NCBI GenBank assembly: GCA_028277105.1
Contig: JANQHO010000174.1
Span: forward strand, 1 to 61,414
Length of the DNA: 61,414 bases
DNA from: Owenweeksia sp.
Lineage (GTDB): Bacteria > Bacteroidota > Bacteroidia > Flavobacteriales > Schleiferiaceae
Reading direction: 5' to 3'
Shown: positions 37,243-44,781 of the stretch, in pieces
Numbering within the stretch: position 1 is the first letter of the stretch
How the letters are laid out: every line of letters starts with the position of its first letter
Notes under the pieces: generated by a model
What the model saw: the letters and a program-made list of their open reading frames with translations, nothing else
Told to the model about the DNA's origin: nothing
Databases searched by the model: none
Program-made: the position numbers and the translations under genes

Positions 37243-39174
37243 ATGAGATGGATCAAAATTCTAGACGATAAAAAATTCCTGCAGGAAGGTCGTGTGATGA
37301 CCGTGGAAGCCAACCACAAACAATTTTGCCTGGCGCATTACAAAGGCGAGTACAGCGCTTTGGACAATAAATGTCCCCACCAGGGTGGGCCCTTGGGCGA
37401 AGGCAGTATCGAAAAAGGTTTGTTGCGCTGCCCCTGGCACGGTTGGGATTACGATCCTATCTCCGGTAAAGCGCCCGGTTTTGACGATGGGGTGGAGAAA
37501 TTCCCGCTTAAAGTTGAAGGAGATGAAATTTACATCGGTCTGGAAGAGGAAAAACCACGCGAAACCACCGTTTCTGACCTGATGGTAGAAACCATGATCA
37601 ACTGGGGCGTAGATACCGTATTTGGTATGGTAGGCCATTCCAACCTCGGTTTAGCCGATGCTTTCCGCGAAAAGGTGAATGAAAAGAAAATGCAGTATAT
37701 CGCCATCCGTCACGAAGGTGGTGGCGCTTTTGCCGCTTCGGCTTACGGCAAGTTAACAGGCAGGCCCGCTGCCTGCTTTGCTATTGCCGGGCCCGGTTCT
37801 ACCAATATGTTTACCGGTATGTGGGACGCCAAAGTAGACCGCGCTCCCCTACTCGCCTTAACGGGACAGGTAGCCACCCAGGTTTTGGGAACAGGCAACT
37901 TCCAGGAATTAGACCTGGTAAAGGCTTTTGGCTCTGTAGCCGAATTCAACCATCGCGTGCAAAGCGATTCCAAACATACCGAATTAATGGCTTTGGCCGT
38001 AAAACACGCCATTTTAAACCGGGATGTGAGTCACCTTACTTTTCCGGACGAAATACAGCAATTGCCCGCCAAGGGTAAAAAAGCCCAAACTCCGGAAGGC
38101 CGTATTACTCCTTTGGATATTACGCCTCCTCAATCCATGCTGAAGCAAGCCATTGAAATGATCAAAGCAGCTAAACGCCCTGTGATTATTGTGGGACACG
38201 GCAGCCGTTTTCACATGGATACCATTACGGAACTGGCAGAAGAACTGGATTGCCCAGTGCTGACCACTTTTAAAGGTAAGGGTTTGATCTCTGATCATCA
38301 TGCTTTAGGTTGTGGCGTATTGGGACGCAGCGGTACGCCCATTGCCTCCCACTTTATGAACGAAAGCGACCTTTTAATAGTGATGGGGGCTTCCTTCTCC
38401 AACCATACGGGCATTACTCCAAAGAAACCTACCATCCAAATTGATTTTGACCCTCTGGCCTTGAGTAAATTCCATCGGGTAGATTGTGCCGTTTGGGGCG
38501 AAATATCGGTTACGGCTCAATTAATCATAGAGGCCGTTAAAGGCCAGCACCAGGCTGAAAGCCAAAGGGAAGAAATTGCGCAACGCTGGAGCATTTGGCA
38601 GGCCGAAAAGCAAAAGCGCTTAAGCGAAGACCGCGGACAGGGCATCAGCGCTTCCTGGGTGTTCCATACCATGAATGAATTAGCGCCCGAAAATGCCGTT
38701 ATGTGCGTGGATGTGGGCAATAACGCCTATTCCTTTGGGCGCTATTACGAGAGCAAAAACAACAGCTTTTTAATGTCCGGTTATTTGGGTTCCATTGGTT
38801 TTGCCTTACCTGCCTCCATGGGCGCCTGGGCTGCGGTAAAAAATGAAAGACCTGTGATTGCTGTAGCTGGCGATGGCGGTTTTGGTCAGTATATGGCTGA
38901 AATGATGACCCTGGTAAAGTATAACATGGACGTTAAAGTGATTATTCTCAATAACAATGAATTAGGTAAAATATCCAAGGAGCAACGGGCTTTGGAAGTA
39001 GATGTTTGGGCTACCGATCTGGTAAACCCTGATTTTGCTGCCCATGCCAGCAGCATGGGAGCTAAAGGTTTAAAGGTCAGGGACAAAGACCGGCTTCACG
39101 CTGCTATGAAGGAAGTGCTGGAGCACGATGGCCCCGCCTTGCTGGAGATCTGTACGGATGTGATGTTGGTTTAA
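37243..39174 (+). CDS. Rieske 2Fe-2S domain fused to pyruvate-oxidase-like ThDP enzyme
   Basis: A 643-residue fusion. Residues about 1-100 form a Rieske domain with ligands C44, H46 (CPHQGG) and C63, H66 (CPWHGW). Residues about 108-643 form a ThDP enzyme: catalytic Glu158 in IRHEGGGAFAASAYG, GPGSTNMFTG, GNFQELDLVKAF and, near 544, GDGGFGQYMAEMM with Asn about 27 residues later, the ThDP/Mg motif. The nearest relatives in pattern are pyruvate oxidase and acetolactate synthase (VSHLTFPDEIQ resembles PoxB). The reaction is not known; the Rieske centre suggests an electron-transfer step on a 2-oxoacid. Its 3' end is duplicated at 44018-44080. Confidence 0.87.
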   Translation: MRWIKILDDKKFLQEGRVMTVEANHKQFCLAHYKGEYSALDNKCPHQGGPLGEGSIEKGLLRCPWHGWDYDPISGKAPGFDDGVEKFPLKVEGDEIYIGLEEEKPRETTVSDLMVETMINWGVDTVFGMVGHSNLGLADAFREKVNEKKMQYIAIRHEGGGAFAASAYGKLTGRPAACFAIAGPGSTNMFTGMWDAKVDRAPLLALTGQVATQVLGTGNFQELDLVKAFGSVAEFNHRVQSDSKHTELMALAVKHAILNRDVSHLTFPDEIQQLPAKGKKAQTPEGRITPLDITPPQSMLKQAIEMIKAAKRPVIIVGHGSRFHMDTITELAEELDCPVLTTFKGKGLISDHHALGCGVLGRSGTPIASHFMNESDLLIVMGASFSNHTGITPKKPTIQIDFDPLALSKFHRVDCAVWGEISVTAQLIIEAVKGQHQAESQREEIAQRWSIWQAEKQKRLSEDRGQGISASWVFHTMNELAPENAVMCVDVGNNAYSFGRYYESKNNSFLMSGYLGSIGFALPASMGAWAAVKNERPVIAVAGDGGFGQYMAEMMTLVKYNMDVKVIILNNNELGKISKEQRALEVDVWATDLVNPDFAAHASSMGAKGLKVRDKDRLHAAMKEVLEHDGPALLEICTDVMLV

Positions 39175-39204
39175 GAATTACTTTTAAGACACATTTAGAG
39201 TTGC

Positions 39205-39212
39205 TAAGTTTG
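39205..39212 (+). promoter_or_regulatory. -7 box (TAAGTTTG) for adhesin gene
   Basis: TAAGTTTG matches TAnnTTTG, with TTTT about 20 bp upstream. It lies between the ThDP stop and the adhesin ATG at 39277, giving the adhesin its own promoter. Confidence 0.5.
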
Positions 39213-39276
39213 CAGGTGTGCAATAGCTAACCCTTATCAGCAGCTGTAGATGAATCTAATAACCAATGGCTACTCA

Positions 39277-42200
39277 ATGAAAAAGCATTTTTTTCTCCTA
39301 GCCTTCTTTTATTTATTGAACATAACTTCTTTACTATCACAATTATGCGCTACTCCTGTTATTGCACCATGGTCTGAAGATTTTGATGGAACGGACTTTA
39401 TTTCAAGCCAAACAGGTCTAGGTTCAATAAATAATTGTTGGCATAGAACACCTCTCTCTGATTATTTTTGGACTCCAGGTGAGGGGTGGTTATCACATCA
39501 AATTAATACTGGCCCACATCAAGATCATACTACTGGATCGGGTCAGTACCTTTTCACCAGATCAACTTTCTCTTTTCCTCCAGTCTTACGACCACATAAT
39601 GCTTTTGTAGAAACCCCTTTAATTGACCTATCTAGCCTCACTGCACCGGAACTCACTTTTTGGTATCATATGTTTGGACACGATATTGGTAGTTTGGAAG
39701 TAGAAATAGACAATGGTTCAGGATATATAAAATTGGAAACCTTTATTGGACAACAACATTATTCCAGTCGTTCTGCTTGGACTGAAAGACTTATAGACCT
39801 TTCTGCTTACACCAATGACACTATACGCCTTAGGTTCCATGCTAATAAACCATTTTTCTCCCCAGCAGCAGATGTGGCTATTGATGACATAGATATTCAT
39901 GAGACACCTTCCTGTGCCAAACCGTATAACTTAACTGTTACTGCTAAAACTGGTAATTCTGTTACTTTAAATTGGACGCCTAGAGGGGCCGCCAATTGGC
40001 AAATTGAATATGGCCACACAGGGTTTATTCAGGGCAGCGGAACAATTATAACAGCTGACACTATCCCTTTTACAATTACTGGTTTAAACTCATCAACAAC
40101 CTATGATTTTTACGTTCGGGAAAGTTGTGATAGTTTAAATCATAGTAATTGGTCAAACCCAACGTATACTACTACAGACTGCTTACCTAGAGTAGCACCC
40201 TGGTTTGAAAATTTTGATGGGGTGGATTTTCTCATCGATTTAGGTTTTATAGGTGATACAGATATTGTAAATGACTGCTGGTATAGAACACCTCTTGCAT
40301 TATATTTTTGGGCACCTGCTACTTCTTACCGTAGTTTTTACAATACTGGGCCAACTCAGGATCATACAACTGGATCTGGTCAATATCTTTTTACAGAAAC
40401 TTCTTTATCCTTACCTAATCCAACTTTACCACTTAATGCTTTTATAGAAACTCCTTATATTGATTTATCAAACCTTTCAGTACCTGAGCTTACTTTTTGG
40501 TACCATATGTTTGGGGCAGATATAGGGAGCTTGGAAGTAGAAATTGACAACGGTTCTGGCTATACTAATCTAACTACTATCTTAGGTCAGCAGCAAAATT
40601 CAGGTAATGCTCCTTGGGTTGAAAGTATTATTAACCTATCTGCATATACAAACGATACTATTCGCATAAGATTAAAAGCAACAAAACCTACTTTTGGGAC
40701 AGCATCTAAAATTGCTGTTGATGATATTTCTATAGATGCAGCCCCTACTTGCCCTAAGCCTCTTTCTTTGACATTAGATGGTTCCAGCTTTAATTCCATT
40801 ACCTTAAGTTGGGTAACTGGAGGGGCCACAAACTGGCAAATTGAATATGGCCCCCAAGGCTTTACTTTGGGTACGGGAACAATAGTGTCAGCTTCTACTA
40901 ATCCGTATACTGTAAGCGGCTTGCTCCCTTTTACTACGTATGATTTTTACGTTAGAGATAGTTGTGGGATAAGTGATGTGAGTAATTGGAGTGCTGTTGT
41001 ATCTGCTATAACTGATTGTTTACCCATTACTGCTCCATGGTCAGAAGATTTTGATAGTGTGGACTTTGTACCAAGTCTAAGCTTTGCTGGTACAGGCACC
41101 ATTAATAATTGTTGGGACAGAACACCACTCAATACTTATTTTTGGGCACCAGGGCCTCCTGCCCACATTCCTTCAAATACTGGCCCAATTGCAGATCATA
41201 CAACTGGATCAGGTCAATACATTTTTTCAGAATCATCTTTTCCCCCTAACCCCTTACAGCCATTAGGTGCTTTTGTAGAGACTCCTTTTATAGATCTATC
41301 AGCCCTTACAGCTCCTGAACTTACCTTTTGGTATCATATGTATGGACAAGATATTGATAGTTTAGAAGTTGAAATTGATAATGGTTCAGGTTATATTAAC
41401 TTAATAACTATTACTGGTCAACAGCAAAGTTCAAGTAATGACCCATGGCTTGAAAGTATAATAAGCCTTACCGCTTACGCAAATGATACCATTAGAATTC
41501 GATTTAAGGCTACAAAACCAATTTTTGGTAATACAGCCAATATTGCCATCGATGATATTGCCGTTAATGAAACCCCTTCTTGCCCTAAGCCACAGTCTTT
41601 ATCTATTACAGGTGGCATTTCCAATTCAATTACATTAAGTTGGAAAACGGGAGGGGCTACTAATTGGCAGCTTGAATACGGTATTCACGGATTTACTCAT
41701 GGCACAGGTACCTTAATCAATGTTTCTTCCAATCCCTTTACCATTTCAGGGCTTTCTCCAAGTACAGCTTACCAATTTTATGTAAGGGATAGTTGCGGTA
41801 TGGGAGACGTTAGTGAATGGTCTGCACCTATTTCCGACACTACAAATTGTATTGCTTTGGTGGCTCCATGGAGTGAGGGTTTTGATAGTAGCGTATGGCA
41901 GCAAGGAACAGGTTCACTTAATAATAATGACTCTATTGACCCTTGTTGGGATAGAAATCCAATTACAGGTGGAAATAAGTGGGGCACGGGTTTTGGCGCC
42001 ACTTTATCTGGTGGCACATCAGGTCCATTGCAGGATAATAGCGGAACAGGCAAATATATATATGTCGAAGCCAGTGCAACTGATGGTACAGCAGAGTTAG
42101 AAACACCTCCTTTACTAATTCCTAAAACAATGGACGACCCTGTGTTGACATTCTTTTACCATATGTTTGGTTCTGGAATTAATAGCTTATCGATAAGCAT

Positions 42201-43884
42201 AGATACTGGCGTGGGTTATGGAGCACCCGTTTTAACCTTAACCGGACAGCAACAGTTTTCCCAAACCGACCCTTGGAAAAGTGATACTGTAGATTTAACT
42301 GCCTACAGGGGAACCACTATGAGAATTAAGTTTTCTGGTACTGAGACAGGTTTCCAAGGTGATATGGCTATAGATGATATTAAAATTGATAATGATTGTT
42401 CTGGTCCTAACAATCTGGCATTTAGCAACATTTCTTTTACTACAGCTAATGTCACATGGGATACAACTGGCAGCAACTTTGATATTGAACTAACTTTTGC
42501 TGGCTCTCCTCAAGGTTCAGGAACAATTATTAGCGGGGTTTCCTCACCTTACAGTTACAATAATCTTACTCCAAATACTGCCTATAAGGTTTATGTAAGA
42601 AAAAATTGTGGTTTCTCTCAAAGCCATTGGTTAGCCGATACTTTTACAACTGCGATTTGCCCTGCGACAACAGTTAGCTTTAGTTCTACAGCTACTTTTC
42701 TATCTGTATCTTTCGATGGATCAGCTTCTATTAATGCAGATACATTGTTTTGGGATTTTGGCGATGGAAATTCAAATTCAGGAACATCTCCCATTGTTAA
42801 TCACAATTACAATTCTGCAGGCACTTATACCGTAACCCTTTGGGGTAAAAATATTTGTGGATTAAACGATACCATTAGTCAAACCATTACCATCTGTGAT
42901 ATACCCTCAGCTGGATTTGGTTACAATAATAACCTGTTATCAGTCAGTTTTAATGGCTCTTCTACGATAAATTCAGATAGTATTTATTGGAACTTTGGTG
43001 ATGGCAATAACGACACAGGCTTTTCGGCTACTCATACTTATTTAATCGCAGGCAGCTATAAAGTTACCTTATACGCTTATAATGTTTGTGGAGATATTGA
43101 TTCTACTTCACAAACAGTGGTTGTTTGTGATAGTATCGCTGCAGACTTTAGCATTAATCAAAGTGGCGATACAGTTAATGTAATAGCTGATACAAATCTA
43201 GGGGCTACATCCTATTACTGGGATTTAGATGGATTTGTCGCAACAGGCTTTTCAGTTACAAGAGTATTTTCTGGAGGAGGTATTAAAACTATCTCTTTAA
43301 TTACGGTAAATGATTGTGGCGATTCAGCTAGCATTTCTAAAATTGTAAACCTATGCGAACTTCCAGTAGCTGATTGGACTTACAACATAATCCAAACTAG
43401 TGTAAATACTCTAGAAGTTCAATTTGACGGTAGTGCCTCACAAAATGCAACAATATATAATTGGGACTTTGGTGATGGTACACAAATTAGTTCAGGAGCT
43501 TTACCTACCCATACCTATACTAATCCCAATTTATTATACACGGTCTGCTTGAGAGTAGAAAACTCCTGTGGTGACTTCGATGAATTGTGTAATAGGTTAG
43601 ATCAAATAGGCTTAAATGAAGAATTGATTGACAATTCCATTAATATATACCCAAACCCAGCTAGCGATAAAATAATACTGAGCTGGGAAAAATCTGAAAT
43701 AATATCTATAGTTGCTGTATACAATCTTCAGGGTAAGAAAATTGTAGAAATAAATACCAGTGAACTGAATAAAATAGAAAAAAAGCTCGAGTTAAATGTC
43801 AAAAGTTGGCCTTCCGGTATATATATGTTCCAAGTAGAAACCACTGATAATAGCATTAATTATCACAGTATAGTTAAGAATTGA
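39277..43884 (+). CDS. Giant secreted repeat protein: four MAM/Fn3 units, PKD domains, T9SS type A sorting domain
   Basis: A 1535-residue exported protein; signal peptide ends SLLSQ (about 22). Four units of about 277-279 residues begin near residues 30, 307, 586 and 863; each has a MAM-like sandwich (APWSEDFDG, DHTTGSGQY, ELTFWYHMFG, EIDNGSGY, IDDI) and an Fn3 part (SWTTGGATNW-type, YDFYVRDSCG). Unit 4 is diverged. About four PKD domains follow (1129-1441; WDFGDGNSNSG, WNFGDGNNDTG, WDLDGF, WDFGDGTQIS), then a type A CTD (INIYPNPASDKIIL). Likely surface adhesin. ATG 39277 starts the signal peptide. AT-rich against the ThDP gene. Confidence 0.87.
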   Translation: MKKHFFLLAFFYLLNITSLLSQLCATPVIAPWSEDFDGTDFISSQTGLGSINNCWHRTPLSDYFWTPGEGWLSHQINTGPHQDHTTGSGQYLFTRSTFSFPPVLRPHNAFVETPLIDLSSLTAPELTFWYHMFGHDIGSLEVEIDNGSGYIKLETFIGQQHYSSRSAWTERLIDLSAYTNDTIRLRFHANKPFFSPAADVAIDDIDIHETPSCAKPYNLTVTAKTGNSVTLNWTPRGAANWQIEYGHTGFIQGSGTIITADTIPFTITGLNSSTTYDFYVRESCDSLNHSNWSNPTYTTTDCLPRVAPWFENFDGVDFLIDLGFIGDTDIVNDCWYRTPLALYFWAPATSYRSFYNTGPTQDHTTGSGQYLFTETSLSLPNPTLPLNAFIETPYIDLSNLSVPELTFWYHMFGADIGSLEVEIDNGSGYTNLTTILGQQQNSGNAPWVESIINLSAYTNDTIRIRLKATKPTFGTASKIAVDDISIDAAPTCPKPLSLTLDGSSFNSITLSWVTGGATNWQIEYGPQGFTLGTGTIVSASTNPYTVSGLLPFTTYDFYVRDSCGISDVSNWSAVVSAITDCLPITAPWSEDFDSVDFVPSLSFAGTGTINNCWDRTPLNTYFWAPGPPAHIPSNTGPIADHTTGSGQYIFSESSFPPNPLQPLGAFVETPFIDLSALTAPELTFWYHMYGQDIDSLEVEIDNGSGYINLITITGQQQSSSNDPWLESIISLTAYANDTIRIRFKATKPIFGNTANIAIDDIAVNETPSCPKPQSLSITGGISNSITLSWKTGGATNWQLEYGIHGFTHGTGTLINVSSNPFTISGLSPSTAYQFYVRDSCGMGDVSEWSAPISDTTNCIALVAPWSEGFDSSVWQQGTGSLNNNDSIDPCWDRNPITGGNKWGTGFGATLSGGTSGPLQDNSGTGKYIYVEASATDGTAELETPPLLIPKTMDDPVLTFFYHMFGSGINSLSISIDTGVGYGAPVLTLTGQQQFSQTDPWKSDTVDLTAYRGTTMRIKFSGTETGFQGDMAIDDIKIDNDCSGPNNLAFSNISFTTANVTWDTTGSNFDIELTFAGSPQGSGTIISGVSSPYSYNNLTPNTAYKVYVRKNCGFSQSHWLADTFTTAICPATTVSFSSTATFLSVSFDGSASINADTLFWDFGDGNSNSGTSPIVNHNYNSAGTYTVTLWGKNICGLNDTISQTITICDIPSAGFGYNNNLLSVSFNGSSTINSDSIYWNFGDGNNDTGFSATHTYLIAGSYKVTLYAYNVCGDIDSTSQTVVVCDSIAADFSINQSGDTVNVIADTNLGATSYYWDLDGFVATGFSVTRVFSGGGIKTISLITVNDCGDSASISKIVNLCELPVADWTYNIIQTSVNTLEVQFDGSASQNATIYNWDFGDGTQISSGALPTHTYTNPNLLYTVCLRVENSCGDFDELCNRLDQIGLNEELIDNSINIYPNPASDKIILSWEKSEIISIVAVYNLQGKKIVEINTSELNKIEKKLELNVKSWPSGIYMFQVETTDNSINYHSIVKN

Positions 43885-44017
43885 GATTAAACCTAGCTAA
43901 GTGCTTATTAAAAAGACTGTTTAAAAGGGAGTTTTTTATAAGCCCTTTATAAATATTAACATAAGTCGAATCCAAACAACCCCACCCCATTATTATCACT
44001 TTCTCTATAACAGAAAT

Positions 44018-44080
44018 GAAGTCCTCGAGCACGAAGGCCCTGCCCTGCTGGAGATCTGTACGGATGTGATGTTGGTGTAA
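44018..44080 (+). pseudogene. Remnant/duplicate of the 3' end of the Rieske-ThDP gene
   Basis: These 63 bp repeat 39112-39174 in the same orientation and reading frame, including the stop codon: 57 of 63 bases agree. Five of six differences are silent; the only amino-acid change is Asp to Glu (EHDGPALLE versus EHEGPALLE). No further upstream similarity was found. It ends 3 bp before the stop of the convergent MarR gene. This is either a relic of a second copy or one end of a direct repeat around the adhesin gene. Confidence 0.85.
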
Positions 44081-44083
44081 TAC

Positions 44084-44707
44084 TTATAACTTAAACCGGT
44101 CTATGATCTCCTCCCGGCTCTTTTCAGCGTGTAGCTTATCGTGAAAACGGTTGAGCTTGTCCAGTACCGGCAGGAGGTTCTTCTTTTCCATCTCACTGAG
44201 GTTGCCTACCAGCAAACTGGCCAGGGCGGTCATTTTCCGGGTTGAAATGTCGGTGATATTTTTTCCTGTTTCGGTTAAGCTCACCCGGTGTACTCTTTTA
44301 TCCTGCTCATCGGCAAAATCCTCGATCAGGCCGTCCCTTTTCATCCTCTTCAATACTTCAAAGCAGGTACTGGGCTCCATAACAAATGATTCTACGATCA
44401 TCTTTTTAGTAGGAGTGCCCATAGCTTCTATGGTCTTGAGAATACCAAAATCCTCAAAACTCACTATTGGTATGTCCCTGAAAGTGAGCTTCATCCATTT
44501 ATTTATAAAGTTGAATAAACCTCCGAGCAAATAAGCTGTTTTAGTATCCAATCCTCCCCGGTTAACCCCCTCTTGATCAGTGTTTATTTCAGGTTGGCCC
44601 TTTTTGCCCTGATGATGTAGCCACTGAGCAAAGTCTTGCATGTTGTCAGATTGGGTTTCCACATGGAATTGTTCCCAGTAAGTTAAAAGCTCAATGGCTT
44701 TTTTCAT
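44084..44707 (-). CDS. MarR-family transcriptional regulator
   Basis: A 207-residue winged-helix regulator. The DNA-binding part lies about residues 75-165: FGILKTIEAMGTPTKKMIVES, CFEVLKRMKRDGLIEDF, DEQDKRVHRVSLTETG. It is longer than classical MarR (about 140), with an extra 70 residues at the N-terminus (from MKKAIELLTYWEQFH). It is divergent from the TonB-dependent receptor gene with a symmetric operator between them, so autoregulation and control of the receptor are likely. Ligand unknown. Confidence 0.87.
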   Translation of the reverse strand: MKKAIELLTYWEQFHVETQSDNMQDFAQWLHHQGKKGQPEINTDQEGVNRGGLDTKTAYLLGGLFNFINKWMKLTFRDIPIVSFEDFGILKTIEAMGTPTKKMIVESFVMEPSTCFEVLKRMKRDGLIEDFADEQDKRVHRVSLTETGKNITDISTRKMTALASLLVGNLSEMEKKNLLPVLDKLNRFHDKLHAEKSREEIIDRFKL

Positions 44708-44726
44708 AAATTAATTACATTGTTGT

Positions 44727-44758
44727 ACAAATATAAAACAATATTGTAATACATTTGT
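44727..44758. promoter_or_regulatory. Divergent promoters and dyad operator between MarR and TonB-receptor genes
   Basis: The minus-strand -7 box TATATTTG (44728-44735) serves the regulator; the plus-strand -7 box TACATTTG (44750-44757) serves the receptor. Both lie in a 32-bp dyad centred at 44742.5 in which 13 of 16 base pairs are symmetric. Its core is the perfect palindrome ACAATATTGT (44738-44747) and its outer arms are ACAAAT and ATTTGT. Confidence 0.75.
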
Positions 44759-44781
44759 TCTGGCTTATCAAATACTGTAAA

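Noticed and set aside
39175-44017. Insertion sequence or integrase that could explain the adhesin cassette
   Set aside because: No transposase, integrase or terminal inverted repeats seen between the two copies of the ThDP 3' end.
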